Source: JACJXF01 sp038316435
GTDB taxonomy: Bacteria > Bacteroidota > Bacteroidia > Bacteroidales > GCA-2748055
Direction of reading: 5' to 3'
Assembly (NCBI GenBank): GCA_038316435.1
Contig: JBBQAQ010000012.1
Coordinates: 1 to 64,000, forward strand
Length of the DNA stretch: 64,000 bases
In this document: positions 52,737-62,056 of the stretch, in pieces
Layout of the letters: each line of letters opens with the position of its first letter
Numbering within the stretch: position 1 is the stretch's first letter
The notes under the pieces: generated by a model
Databases searched by the model: none
Told to the model about the DNA's origin: nothing
Seen by the model: the letters and a program-made list of their open reading frames with translations, nothing else
Translations under genes and position numbers: made by a program

Positions 52737-54452
52737 TTAGTTGAGAAGCCCTTTAAAAACTTCGTTCTGGAAATATTTTGCAAATTCGATATCAACTTTA
52801 GCACGATTTTTCAGTGAGCTGTCTTTTGCGAAAGCAATACGAAGGCTTTCGAAAACGAGTTCGTCTTTGCTCTGTTTAGCAGCAACAACTGCTCTGAGGT
52901 AATCTTTCTTTGCGAATTCTTTTTCAATACGGCCAATGGTAGCAAGTGATCCGTCGAAATCTTTCTGCAGGAATTTTACCAAAGCGGTGTTGAATTCGTC
53001 TGTATTACCAAAGTAATTAGCAGCAGCAGCATAATCGCCCTGAATTACTTTAATAATTCCGAGGTTATAATTTACAACTGCACCAGCACCCATAGAAGCA
53101 GTGAAAAGCTCCTGAGCTTTAGCAACATCACCGGTCATAAGAGCTACGCAACCAAGGTTGTTATTAACAGCATCATTGTTCTGTAATTCTTTAGCTTTAA
53201 GAAGAGCAGTCTGCGCATCAGCAGTGTTTCCTAAAAGTACATTTACATAACCAGCATTGTTAATTGCCCTGAAACAAGTTGGGAAGTTAGCAGCGGCTTT
53301 GTTATAAATTGCTAATTTAGTTTGCAAATCAGTGTATAGTGTAGCTGTATAAAGAATTTCTTCCATATCTAAACTATCAGGACTGCTAAGCCAAAGAGCT
53401 TTCATTTCTTCATCTGAATAACCTACCATATCAACATTTGCAGTAAGTTTTGATCTTCTAAGCTGTGGAAGTACATCCTCAGCAATTGCTTTATATGCAG
53501 CAGCGATGTTTTTGATTTCTTTTTCACGAACAACGGGATCAGAATACATAGAAAGAACTCTTAAGATAAGTTCTTTATCCTGAATGCTGCTTGATTCCAT
53601 AAGTTTTTTGAAACCATCCCAGTCTTCAGCTGTGTATTTTTTTGTTATGAACCCTTCAGTTGCAACTTGTTCAACTTTAGATTTTTTTAATTCTTTTGTG
53701 AGATATTCTGAAGCAGAACCTTCACGTTTCTGAGCCAGTTTATCGTTCAGTTCAACTGCGCCATCAGGTGATGCATATGAGGAAACTTCAAGGTTTTTGA
53801 GGTCAATCTTAGCATTTGCATTAGCAGTATTGATAAACTCCATAAGTTTTTTCCATTCTTCTTTTTTCAATTCAGAAGCTCTGATATCAGCTCTGTTGAT
53901 AACATAAAGAATATCAGACATCATTGATTCCGGAATGATTCTCTGGAATTTGTCACCAACCATTACAGGTTTAGGATCAATTACAACCAGTTTAGCAGTA
54001 GCAAGAACACCATCAGCAAGTTTATATTCGCCAAAAGGAATTTTTTTGCCTTTAAGTTCTGCTTCAACTCTTACAATAAAATCTGATTTCATCATGTCTT
54101 CTGTAAAAGCTATCGATCCTGTTAAGGTAGCAGTACCGCCAGTTGCAAAAGCAATTTTCTGATTGTTTGCTTCAACACCTTCTCCCTGGAAAACTTTAGC
54201 AGGGTAAGCAGTTTCTCCTTTTTCGTATTTCAAAACAGGGGTAACGGTAAGGATAGCTTTTTTGTTGAAAAATTTTGCGGGATATTTCACGTCAATTTTC
54301 ATAGCTACCTGATCTCCTACTTCTTCAAGTACTTCAGGAGTAACTTTATAGTAATCTTTTACGGACATTTCTTTCATTTTGTTTATGCCGCCGCAACTGG
54401 TCATTGCGATTGCAGCAAACGCAAAAAGTGCCAGGTAAGTCAATTTTTTCAT
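52737..54452 (-). CDS. TPR lipoprotein with OmpA-like segment
   Basis: A 571-residue protein with lipobox FAAIAMTSC (Cys20). Residues ~30-160 are a beta-rich domain of no named family. About 205-265 resembles an OmpA-like fold: LKNLEVSSYASPDGAVELNDKLAQKREGSASEYLTKEL, shown here in two conserved parts (SYASPDG and N-D-K-L-A-Q-K-R). The C-terminal 200 residues are TPR-like helices (CFRAINNAGYVNVLLGNTADA, NNLGCVALMTGDVAKAQEL). It probably bridges outer membrane and peptidoglycan or scaffolds proteins; the function is unproven. Related lipoproteins are common in Bacteroidales. Confidence 0.8.
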   Translation of the reverse strand: MKKLTYLALFAFAAIAMTSCGGINKMKEMSVKDYYKVTPEVLEEVGDQVAMKIDVKYPAKFFNKKAILTVTPVLKYEKGETAYPAKVFQGEGVEANNQKIAFATGGTATLTGSIAFTEDMMKSDFIVRVEAELKGKKIPFGEYKLADGVLATAKLVVIDPKPVMVGDKFQRIIPESMMSDILYVINRADIRASELKKEEWKKLMEFINTANANAKIDLKNLEVSSYASPDGAVELNDKLAQKREGSASEYLTKELKKSKVEQVATEGFITKKYTAEDWDGFKKLMESSSIQDKELILRVLSMYSDPVVREKEIKNIAAAYKAIAEDVLPQLRRSKLTANVDMVGYSDEEMKALWLSSPDSLDMEEILYTATLYTDLQTKLAIYNKAAANFPTCFRAINNAGYVNVLLGNTADAQTALLKAKELQNNDAVNNNLGCVALMTGDVAKAQELFTASMGAGAVVNYNLGIIKVIQGDYAAAANYFGNTDEFNTALVKFLQKDFDGSLATIGRIEKEFAKKDYLRAVVAAKQSKDELVFESLRIAFAKDSSLKNRAKVDIEFAKYFQNEVFKGLLN

Positions 54453-54567
54453 AATGATCTGGATATTAGTTTAAAGGTGAAAATAATCTTTTTCTTAGAA
54501 CCACACGCAAATATACAAAAGTTTTTTCATTAAAAAAAAGTATTATCCCTCATTTATGGCGTAAATA

Positions 54568-55203
54568 CTATAAAATTACACGACTTATTCCTATGGGATA
54601 ATGCTTGTTAAAGATGCAATTCTTAACTCTTGTGTAATCTTGTTCACTATTAATGTAATTAATGTTTGTACCGTCAATTAGAAGTATTTTAAAATTTTCT
54701 TTTGATTTTATGTAATCAAAATACCCGTTTTGAATTTGTAACAGATAGGATTCATCAATATTTTGCTCGTAGTCTCTTCCTCTTTTCTTAATATTTTCCA
54801 GTAGTTTTTCTATTGGCACATGAAGGTAAACATAGAGATCCGGAATCGGCAAGTGTTGATGTATTATATCATAAAGCTGCCTGTATAAATTATATTCGTC
54901 ATCTTTTAACGTATTCCGGGCAAAAATAAGTGATTTGGAAAAATAATAATCTGCTATCAGAAGGCTGGAAAATATCTGTCTGTTACTCAATTCCTCTTTA
55001 AGCTGATGGTACCGGTCAGCTAAAAAAGATAATTCCACAGGAAAAGAAAACCGTTCCGGATCCTCATAGAACTTTGGAAGGAAGGGGTTCTCATCAAATC
55101 TCTCCAAAATTATTCCTGCATTTACATCAGCAGCAATCTTTTTTACAAGACTTGTTTTCCCTGCACCAATATTCCCTTCTATGACTATATAATTATATTC
55201 CAT
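54568..55203 (-). CDS. Deoxynucleoside kinase
   Basis: A 211-residue P-loop kinase of the dNK/dGK family. Walker A is IEGNIGAGKTSL (about 9-20), the substrate acid is near LERFDENPFLP, FLADRYHQLKE is the DR(Y/S) motif, and IKKRGRDYEQNI is the Arg-rich lid. It phosphorylates a deoxynucleoside for salvage; purine versus pyrimidine preference cannot be read. It lies about 115 bases upstream of the TPR lipoprotein on the same strand. Confidence 0.9.
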   Translation of the reverse strand: MEYNYIVIEGNIGAGKTSLVKKIAADVNAGIILERFDENPFLPKFYEDPERFSFPVELSFLADRYHQLKEELSNRQIFSSLLIADYYFSKSLIFARNTLKDDEYNLYRQLYDIIHQHLPIPDLYVYLHVPIEKLLENIKKRGRDYEQNIDESYLLQIQNGYFDYIKSKENFKILLIDGTNINYINSEQDYTRVKNCIFNKHYPIGISRVIL

Positions 55204-55324
55204 TTTTGATCAGGAAACCACTTGAAAATATTGAAAATTGGAAATATTGATTTCCTTAACGGATAAAGAATTTTTTATGTCAAAAATATTCCCGTATAAT
55301 CAATAAATCATCATTGCATGAAAT

Positions 55325-57439
55325 TTATTTCCCGTAATTAGGTTCAAATTTCATATTATAAAATGCAAAGGCCCACATATCAGCAACTTCAGCAATGCTT
55401 TTGGAGATAGGCTTTCCAGCTCCATGACCAGCATTGGTTTCAATTCTGATTAGTACGGGATTCCTTCCTTTATAAGTGTTTTGAAGACTTGCAATGTACT
55501 TGAATGAATGAGCGGGAACTACGCGGTCGTCGTGGTCACCTGTAGTTACCAGAACCGCAGGATATTTTATTCCTTCCTTGATGTTCTGAACAGGAGAATA
55601 ACCAAGTAAATAGTTGAATTGAACAGAATCTTCGCTGGTTCCATAGTCGGTAGCCCAATATCTTCCAATTGTGAATTTATGGTATCTCAGCATATCCATA
55701 ACCCCAACCGCAGGAATCGCAACAGCAAATAATTCAGGTCGTTGGTTTGTTACAGCACCAACAAGTAATCCGCCGTTTGAACCACCAAAAATAGTAAGCT
55801 TTTCAGGTGAAGTATATTTCTGTTTTATCAGGTATTCGGCCGCAGCAATAAAATCATCAAACACATTCTGCTTCTTTAAAATGGTTCCTGCCTGATGCCA
55901 TTCTTCACCATATTCTCCGCCACCTCTTAGGTTGGCAACAGCATATATACCGCCATTCTCAAGCCAGATTATGTTTCTGACGGAGAATGATGGTGATAGC
56001 GTGATATTGAATCCCCCGTAACCATAAAGTAGAGTCGGATTTGTACCGTCAGTAAGAATGCCCTTTTTGTGAACAAGAAACATGGGAATTTTAGTTCCAT
56101 CTTTACTGGTATAAAATACTTGTTCAGTCAAATATTCATCGGGAGCAAAGTCCACATTGGGCTTGAAGACCAATTCCGAAACATTGGATTCGGTATTGAA
56201 GCTGAAAATACTTGCCGGATAATTAAAAGAAGTAAACTGGTAAAAGGCTTCGTTGTTCTTAGATTCTGAATTAAAGAATGTCACAGTTCCGATTCCCGGT
56301 AATTCAATATCATTGAGGTATTTGCCATCTGCCGAATATACTGAAAGCAGATTCCTAGCATCTTTAAGGTATTTGGCAACTATTTTATCCCCAGCAAAAC
56401 TGCAGTTTTCAAGCACTTGATCCTGATTTTCCGGGATAACATCAAGCCATGCTGAAGAAACCGGATTTTCAAAATCAACACTTATAAGTTTATATTTAGG
56501 AGCGTTATAATTGGTATGAAGAAAAATTTTGGATTCAACATTTCCGTTATAAGAAAAGTCATTCTCAAAATTATCAACGAGTTTTACAAATTCTGAATTT
56601 TTCTTTGTAAGATCTTTTACATATAGCGCGTTTCCAGATGTTGATTCTATTACAGTTATCATCAGATATTTTTCATCATCACTAACTGTAGGATTAAAGC
56701 TCCAACCACTGTGTACTGAATCTTCAAAAATGAGAATGTCAGACGTTTGGGAAGTTCCAACTTTATGATAATACACCTTATTATACAGGTTTTCTCCTTT
56801 CAAATCATCCCCTTCTTTGGGTTCATTAAATCTGCTGTAAAAGAAACCATCTTTAAACCATGCTATTCCACTGAATTTAATCCATTTAAGATGATCATCC
56901 AAATCTTTAAGCCCTTCGATTTCTTTTATAAAAAACTCGTTCCAGTCGGAGCCTGCAACCGCTTTGCCATAGCCAACATACTTTCCATCATTGGATGCGG
57001 AAAATGCAGATAAGGCGACTGTTCCCTCGTCAGACCATGAATTTGGGTTTAAAAAGACTTGCCCCTCATCGCTTATGTTTTTCTTATACATTATAACGTC
57101 CTGATTCTGCAGTCCTGAGTTGTATCCATAGAAGTAATACTCTCCCTTTTTATTAAGATTCGACATACGAGAATAATTCCACAATTGTGTAAGTCGAGCC
57201 TGGATTTTCTCTCTAAATGGAATTGCTGCCATAAACGAATCTGTTACAGCATTTTGCGTAATAACCCATTTCCCAGTTTGCTCCGATTTATCATCTTCCA
57301 GCCAGCGATAGGGATCTTCAACTTTGGTTCCGAAATAGGTATCAACTGTACCGTCTTTAAATGTCTCAGGGTACTTAATTTGCTGGTTAGAGCAGGCAGA
57401 AAAGAATATAGCCATAACAGGAATGATTAGCTTTTTCAT
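55325..57439 (-). CDS. Prolyl oligopeptidase (S9A), lipoprotein-type
   Basis: A 704-residue serine peptidase that cleaves after proline in short peptides. A short N-terminal signal ends at FFSAC (lipobox), so it is exported and probably lipid-anchored. A seven-bladed propeller occupies about 70-430, and the alpha/beta hydrolase half holds LYGYGGFNI, the nucleophile Ser554 in FGGSNGGLLVGA, Asp637 in GDHDDRVVP and His672 in NAGHGAGKP. Motifs and length match classical prolyl oligopeptidase. Confidence 0.94.
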   Translation of the reverse strand: MKKLIIPVMAIFFSACSNQQIKYPETFKDGTVDTYFGTKVEDPYRWLEDDKSEQTGKWVITQNAVTDSFMAAIPFREKIQARLTQLWNYSRMSNLNKKGEYYFYGYNSGLQNQDVIMYKKNISDEGQVFLNPNSWSDEGTVALSAFSASNDGKYVGYGKAVAGSDWNEFFIKEIEGLKDLDDHLKWIKFSGIAWFKDGFFYSRFNEPKEGDDLKGENLYNKVYYHKVGTSQTSDILIFEDSVHSGWSFNPTVSDDEKYLMITVIESTSGNALYVKDLTKKNSEFVKLVDNFENDFSYNGNVESKIFLHTNYNAPKYKLISVDFENPVSSAWLDVIPENQDQVLENCSFAGDKIVAKYLKDARNLLSVYSADGKYLNDIELPGIGTVTFFNSESKNNEAFYQFTSFNYPASIFSFNTESNVSELVFKPNVDFAPDEYLTEQVFYTSKDGTKIPMFLVHKKGILTDGTNPTLLYGYGGFNITLSPSFSVRNIIWLENGGIYAVANLRGGGEYGEEWHQAGTILKKQNVFDDFIAAAEYLIKQKYTSPEKLTIFGGSNGGLLVGAVTNQRPELFAVAIPAVGVMDMLRYHKFTIGRYWATDYGTSEDSVQFNYLLGYSPVQNIKEGIKYPAVLVTTGDHDDRVVPAHSFKYIASLQNTYKGRNPVLIRIETNAGHGAGKPISKSIAEVADMWAFAFYNMKFEPNYGK

Positions 57440-57642
57440 CTGTATATAATTTATTCAATGGGAAGATTAATGTTAGCTGGTGAGAAGCAAAGATAGAAGA
57501 ATTTAAAAAAATCTATGCGGATATTGGAGGTTTTAATTATGTTTTGGGAATGGTTTAAAAAAGTGTGTTTACTAATAAATATGGTGTGAAAATTTTAGAA
57601 TTATTGAAAACTGGTAAATGCTTTCATTTTTTCACGGGATTC

Positions 57643-57676
57643 CAAAAAAAAACGCAGAGCGTAAAACCCTGCGTTT
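57643..57676 (-). terminator. Intrinsic terminator of pnp
   Basis: On the minus strand AAACGCAG and CTGCGTTT form an 8-bp stem with an 11-base loop, followed by a T-run. It lies 19 bases after the pnp stop. Confidence 0.88.
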
Positions 57677-57694
57677 CAAATATTTAGAGAAAGC

Positions 57695-59830
57695 TTATGC
57701 TTTTTGTTCAGGTTTAGGAAGAAGTACTTTTCTAGAAAGTTTGAGTTTGCCTGTTTTTGGATCGATATCGATAAGTTTAACATCAATCTCATCTCCTTCT
57801 TTCAGAACTTCATCAACAGTATTTAATCTTCTCCATTCAATTTCTGAAATGTGAAGAAGACCTTCTTTACCAGGAATTATTTCAACAAAAGCACCAAAAG
57901 CTACTATTGCTTTTACTTTTCCTCTGTAGACTTTATCGATCTCAGGAACTGCAACAATTCTCTGAATGCGGGCCATAGCAGCATCGATACAGGTTTTATT
58001 AACCGCGGAAACATCTACAATCCCTTTATTATCAACTTCTTCGATTGTGATGACAGTGCCAGTTTCTCTCTGAATTTCCTGAATAATTTTACCACCGGGA
58101 CCAATCAATGCTCCGATCAGTTCTTTAGGAATCTCAATTCTTACGATACGTGGAGCATGTGGTTTATAGTCTTCTCGTGGTTCAGAAATAGTTTTCATCA
58201 TCACATCAAGAATGTGCATTCTGCCTTTTTTGGCTTGTTCGAGTGCACTTGATAAAATCTCAAATGACAAACCGTCAACTTTAATGTCCATCTGGGTAGC
58301 AGTGATACCATTTCTGGTCCCGGTTACTTTGAAGTCCATATCGCCAAGGTGATCTTCATCTCCAAGAATATCAGAAAGAACAGCCCATTTTCCAGTTTTT
58401 GTATCTGTAATAAGTCCCATTGCGATACCTGAAACCGGTCTTTTCATTTTCACACCGGCATCCAAAAGTGCAAGAGTTCCTGCGCAAACTGTGGCCATTG
58501 ATGATGAACCGTTCGACTCAAGTATATCGGAAACAACACGTACAGCGTAAGGAATCTGATCGGGACCGGGCACCATACGTTTCAGTGCTCTGTGTGCGAG
58601 GTTACCATGACCAATTTCACGACGACCTGTGCCGCGGTAAGGTTTAGCTTCCCCTGTAGAGAATGGTGGAAAGTTATAGTGTAAAACGAACTTCTCGGTT
58701 CCTTTGAAAAGAACTTCATCGATCATTTTCTCATCCATTTTTGTTCCAAGTGTCACTGTTGTAAGCGACTGAGTTTCTCCCCTGGTAAAAAGTGCCGAAC
58801 CATGAGTTGCAGGAAGGTAATCAATTTCGCACCATATTGGGCGGATTTCATCGGTTTTGCGGCCATCGAGACGAATACCTTTATCCAGAATATTGTTACG
58901 AACTGCTGATTTCTCAACATCGTGATAATATTTTTTAACCAGCATCTGGTTTACGTTCTCTTCACCCACTTCAGCTTTCAGTTTTGTCATGAACTCATCC
59001 CTGATAGCCTGAAAATTCGCAGCACGTTCATGTTTATTGGGATTGCCAATACCTGCAAGTGCATATACTTTATCGTAAAGTTCTTTTTCGATGCGGGCTT
59101 TCAGTTCAAGGTCGTTTGTTTCGTGTGAATATTCACGTTTAACAATACCAAGTTCTTTTGCCAGCTCGTCCTGAGCAATACATTGTTTTTTAATTGCCTC
59201 ATGTGCAATGCGAATGGCTTCGATCATATCGTCTTCTGATACTTCGCTCATTTCACCTTCCACCATAAGAATGTTTTCTTTGGTAGCAGCAACCATGATG
59301 TCGATATCAGCTGATTTCAGATCCGCAAATCCAGGGTTAATGACAAATTTTCCATTGATCCGCGCAACCCTGACCTCAGAAATTGGACCGCCAAAAGGAA
59401 TTGTTGAAACGCTAAGGGCAGCAGATGCGGCAAGACCTGCAAGGGCATCGGGAGCAGTATCAGGATCAGCTGATAACAACATAACGTTTACAAAAACCTC
59501 AGCATGGTAATCACCCGGAAAAAGTGGACGGAGAGCTCTGTCAATTAAGCGGGATACCAAAATTTCATAATCACCGGCACGGGATTCTCTTTTCATGAAT
59601 CCGCCAGGGAAACGACCTGTTGCCGCGTATTTTTCTTTGTATTCTACGGAGAGTGGCATGAAATCCACATCTTCTTTTGCTTCAGTGGCAGCAACAACAG
59701 TTGCCAACAACATGGTTTTGCCCATTCGGACAACAACGGAACCATCGGCTTGTTTAGCCAGTTTTCCGGTTTCGATGGTTACAATCCTGCCATCGCCCAG
59801 GTCGATATGTTTTTCGGTAAGTTTATACAT
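57695..59830 (-). CDS. pnp: Polyribonucleotide nucleotidyltransferase (PNPase)
   Basis: A 711-residue, full-length PNPase: two RNase PH domains (about 10-140 and 315-540; GGFMKRESRAGDYEILVSRLIDR, shown in part, and DYLPATHGSALFTRGETQ), an all-helical linker, a KH domain (ELIGALIGPGGKIIQEIQ, about 570-620) and an S1 domain (VKAIVAFGAFVEIIPGKEGL, about 640-700). It degrades RNA phosphorolytically from the 3' end and can add tails. It lies downstream of rpsO on the same strand, the widely conserved rpsO-pnp order, though a terminator intervenes. Confidence 0.97.
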   Translation of the reverse strand: MYKLTEKHIDLGDGRIVTIETGKLAKQADGSVVVRMGKTMLLATVVAATEAKEDVDFMPLSVEYKEKYAATGRFPGGFMKRESRAGDYEILVSRLIDRALRPLFPGDYHAEVFVNVMLLSADPDTAPDALAGLAASAALSVSTIPFGGPISEVRVARINGKFVINPGFADLKSADIDIMVAATKENILMVEGEMSEVSEDDMIEAIRIAHEAIKKQCIAQDELAKELGIVKREYSHETNDLELKARIEKELYDKVYALAGIGNPNKHERAANFQAIRDEFMTKLKAEVGEENVNQMLVKKYYHDVEKSAVRNNILDKGIRLDGRKTDEIRPIWCEIDYLPATHGSALFTRGETQSLTTVTLGTKMDEKMIDEVLFKGTEKFVLHYNFPPFSTGEAKPYRGTGRREIGHGNLAHRALKRMVPGPDQIPYAVRVVSDILESNGSSSMATVCAGTLALLDAGVKMKRPVSGIAMGLITDTKTGKWAVLSDILGDEDHLGDMDFKVTGTRNGITATQMDIKVDGLSFEILSSALEQAKKGRMHILDVMMKTISEPREDYKPHAPRIVRIEIPKELIGALIGPGGKIIQEIQRETGTVITIEEVDNKGIVDVSAVNKTCIDAAMARIQRIVAVPEIDKVYRGKVKAIVAFGAFVEIIPGKEGLLHISEIEWRRLNTVDEVLKEGDEIDVKLIDIDPKTGKLKLSRKVLLPKPEQKA

Positions 59831-60041
59831 GTTTCAGAAATTTCGTGGGATTAATTTAGATAAATGACTTTGGGAAAGATAAAACTAATACTATTCAGAG
59901 TTAGAAAATGATTAGCTAAATGAGTGAGTGGAGACCTATAAAGAATTGGGATTTTGAACTCTGTGACAGATAATGCGGAATTACTAAAATTATGTTTTAT
60001 CTATTACCGCGAATTTATAACCGACACAGGACTTGTAAAGA

Positions 60042-60070
60042 AAAAAGGCAATCCAAGGAATTGCCTTTTT
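60042..60070 (-). terminator. Intrinsic terminator of rpsO
   Basis: A perfect 11-bp stem (AAAAAGGCAAT and complement) with a 7-base loop, ending in T-rich DNA on the minus strand, five bases after the rpsO stop. It separates rpsO from pnp, so pnp needs readthrough or its own promoter in the 244-base gap. Confidence 0.88.
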
Positions 60071-60074
60071 ACTA

Positions 60075-60341
60075 TTACTTTCTTAAGTTCAAAGCCTTTA
60101 CAATACTTCTGTATCGTTTGATCTCTGTATCTTTTAGATAATCCAGTAAGCGCCTTCTTTTACCAACAAGTTTAAGAAGAGCTCTCTGTGTGCTAAAGTC
60201 TTTTTTATTGGTTTTAAGATGCTGAGTGAGGTCATTGATCCTGGTTGAAAACAAAGCAATCTGTGATTCTGATAAACCAGTATTGGTCTCTGATTTCCCG
60301 TGTACTTTGAAAATTTCCGATTTCTTTTCAGCAGTTAACAT
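60075..60341 (-). CDS. rpsO: 30S ribosomal protein S15
   Basis: An 88-residue protein of the standard S15 length. TGLSESQIALFSTRINDLTQHL, KKDFSTQRALLKLVGKRRRLLDYL and RYRSIVKALNLRK are the conserved helices; the middle one contains the 16S-rRNA-binding basic patch. It binds the central domain of 16S rRNA in early 30S assembly. Confidence 0.97.
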   Translation of the reverse strand: MLTAEKKSEIFKVHGKSETNTGLSESQIALFSTRINDLTQHLKTNKKDFSTQRALLKLVGKRRRLLDYLKDTEIKRYRSIVKALNLRK

Positions 60342-60495
60342 TCTTTACAATTTTTAATTTTTTCCTTCAATTTTTTTCGAACTGCAAAAATATTCAAAAT
60401 TTTTAATATAACAAGATGTATTCATAAGAATATTTTGATGTTTTTATTTGACATACAAAAAACTACCGTTTTCATGACCCTGGAGAAATTCAAAA

Positions 60496-60523
60496 ACCGG
60501 TAAAATTTTAAAATTTTACCGGT
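60496..60523 (-). terminator. Perfect 28-bp palindromic terminator of the double-glycine peptide operon
   Basis: ACCGGTAAAATTTT followed directly by its complement, with no unpaired loop, then TTTTTG on the minus strand. It lies 57 bases after the last peptide stop. It marks the end of the peptide operon and separates it from rpsO. Confidence 0.8.
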
Positions 60524-60580
60524 CCATGAAGCTAAGTAAAATCCCTTAATTAACAAGGATAATTCTTATCTGTCGCCTTG

Positions 60581-60748
60581 TTAACTGTAGCACCTTGCAA
60601 TACAATTCATGCCATAATCACTCTGAAAAGTAGCAAGATAATACATCCCTTTGCAAATAGCTCCCAAACCATACATAAAGGCATCCGAGGCTTGACTGCC
60701 ACCATAAATGGTGATTCTTTCATCAAAACTTAATTCTTGTAGTTTCAT
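60581..60748 (-). CDS. Double-glycine leader peptide 1 (55 residues, bacteriocin-like)
   Basis: MKLQELSFDERITIYGG is a classic double-glycine leader: acidic and hydrophobic residues at the expected spacing, ending Gly16-Gly17. The 38-residue core (starting SQASDAFMYGLGAICKG) holds three Cys (32, 49, 53), four Gly and five Tyr, ending in ARCYS. This is the layout of class II bacteriocin or secreted signal peptides, and of the small Bacteroidota bacteriocins with M-x-x-L-x-x-L-S-F leaders. A C39-peptidase ABC transporter should cleave after GG, but none is in view. It starts 20 bases after the other peptide gene. Only the leader logic supports the function. Confidence 0.7.
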   Translation of the reverse strand: MKLQELSFDERITIYGGSQASDAFMYGLGAICKGMYYLATFQSDYGMNCIARCYS

Positions 60749-60768
60749 AATTTCATGTGTTAAAATGA

Positions 60769-60957
60769 TTAAAAACTATTCCAACCTTTCATAAATGCTT
60801 CATAAGATGCTGTTGGATTACCAGCAACCTGATAAAGCAAATAAATGCCAACTGCTTGAGCTAAAAGTAAGAGAAGCCCTCCGCTGACCTGACTCAATTC
60901 ATTAGCATCCAGCTCAATGAATTCTCCTTTACTTAATGTTACATTTTTCATAAACAT
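60769..60957 (-). CDS. Double-glycine leader peptide 2 (bacteriocin-like)
   Basis: A 62-residue product (60 if the second ATG at 60951 is used). The leader ends GEFIELDANELSQVSGG, which fits the double-glycine consensus (E-L-x-x-V-S-G-G), with cleavage after Gly27. The 35-residue core starts LLLLLAQAVGIYLLYQ, is strongly hydrophobic, then turns polar (GNPTASYEAFMKGWNSF); it has no Cys. A hydrophobic N-half with an aromatic C-end suits a membrane-active peptide. With its neighbour it could form a two-peptide system. Leaders of the two peptides differ, so they did not arise by recent duplication. Confidence 0.72.
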   Translation of the reverse strand: MFMKNVTLSKGEFIELDANELSQVSGGLLLLLAQAVGIYLLYQVAGNPTASYEAFMKGWNSF

Positions 60958-60967
60958 AAAGATTTAG

Positions 60968-60995
60968 TGCCTAAATTTAATATAGGTTTTAGGCA
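60968..60995 (-). promoter_or_regulatory. Stem-loop upstream of the peptide genes
   Basis: TGCCTAAA, 12 bases, TTTAGGCA: a perfect 8-bp stem 10 bases upstream of the first peptide ATG. No T-run follows, so it is more likely an mRNA-stabilising or translation-controlling hairpin than a terminator. Confidence 0.35.
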
Positions 60996-61072
60996 ACACC
61001 CTTAAATCGTTATATGAAATTCACCAAATATCAGCCTCAACAATGAAATCACACTTGCATTAATACTTCACC

Positions 61073-61336
61073 TTAATGCTTTGTGTAAAATGCATTAATA
61101 AGCAAGGTCACAGCTAAAAACTCGGTAAAATTCACTTCGTAAAAGGGGGTTTCGTTTGGAAAAATATTTGCTAGGGAAATTAAAAAACTTGTTAGAATTA
61201 GAATGCCAATTGCGATAAACGAGATAATCGTAGATTTTAATAGGTTCTTCTCTTTTTTTGCCTTAATTGTGTAATAGAGTAATCCTGCACAAATCACGAA
61301 CTTAGCGACAAAAATGAATACTGAATACTGTTCCAT
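61073..61336 (-). CDS. Small three-helix membrane protein, candidate immunity protein
   Basis: An 87-residue protein with three hydrophobic segments: FIFVAKFVICAGLLYYTI (about 7-24), a helix starting STIISFIAIGILILTSF (about 34-54) and FLAVTLLINAFY (about 72-84), separated by a Lys-rich cytoplasmic loop (KAKKEKNLLK). It precedes the two double-glycine peptides by 115 bases on the same strand. Short multi-helix proteins in this position are often bacteriocin immunity proteins. I recognise no family signature. Confidence 0.6.
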   Translation of the reverse strand: MEQYSVFIFVAKFVICAGLLYYTIKAKKEKNLLKSTIISFIAIGILILTSFLISLANIFPNETPFYEVNFTEFLAVTLLINAFYTKH

Positions 61337-61564
61337 AATTTTTAGGTTTTGGTTTCATAAATAATAGTTGGGGTTCAAACAATACTTTTTGATTTATTGC
61401 TCTATACCTTAATGATTCAATTTACAAAATCTCGTACCTAAAATTCAATTATTTTTAAAATATTTTTCAAAAACCTGATTATCAATGCTGTAAAAAGTAA
61501 AGATAATCCATCGGAGGAATGGAAGTAATAAATAGGAAGACAGGAAATATCATGTAATTAAATT

Positions 61565-62056
61565 TTAGGAAACCACCTTTATATAAACACACTTATCATC
61601 CCCGATATCATAGAAATCTTCAAACAGGGCTTTGAGAATATAGTCGTTCTTTTCGTAAAAAACTCGTGTGGAAATATATTGTTCTTTTGAGGAGGTTTCT
61701 ACATAAACTGTTTTCCCACCTAACTGGTTAACAGCTTCTTCGGTCTTTTTTAATACAATCCGACCTATTCCCTTTCCCCTGAAATCGTTATGGGTGGCAA
61801 TCCAGTATAGGTCATAACTTTTTAAAGTACAGGGAATTAACCCGTAACATGAATAGGAAATTGTTCTGCCCTCTGCTTCCGCAAATATAAATTCGTAACC
61901 ACTTTCCTTTCCTTTGTGAAATGCTTCTTCAACCAGTTCGCGGGCAACAAGTACTTCATCTTCACGAAAAAATCCGGTTGAGCGAACTATATCGGTAACT
62001 GCGTCAATATCTTCAAACTTAACATTGGTACGGAAAGTAAGGTTTTCTGTCGTCAT
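61565..62056 (-). CDS. GNAT-family N-acetyltransferase
   Basis: 163 residues from the ATG before TTENLTFRTNVK; the longer frame adds a Cys/Arg-rich stretch that overlaps the upstream gene. The acetyl-CoA site is DLYWIATHNDFRGKGIGRIVLKK, with the R-G-x-G-I-G pyrophosphate loop. The C-terminus VYVETSSKEQYISTRVFYEK carries the late-strand motif. It overlaps the upstream ATP-grasp gene by four bases (ATGA), so the two are translationally coupled. The acceptor amine is unknown. Confidence 0.85.
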   Translation of the reverse strand: MTTENLTFRTNVKFEDIDAVTDIVRSTGFFREDEVLVARELVEEAFHKGKESGYEFIFAEAEGRTISYSCYGLIPCTLKSYDLYWIATHNDFRGKGIGRIVLKKTEEAVNQLGGKTVYVETSSKEQYISTRVFYEKNDYILKALFEDFYDIGDDKCVYIKVVS

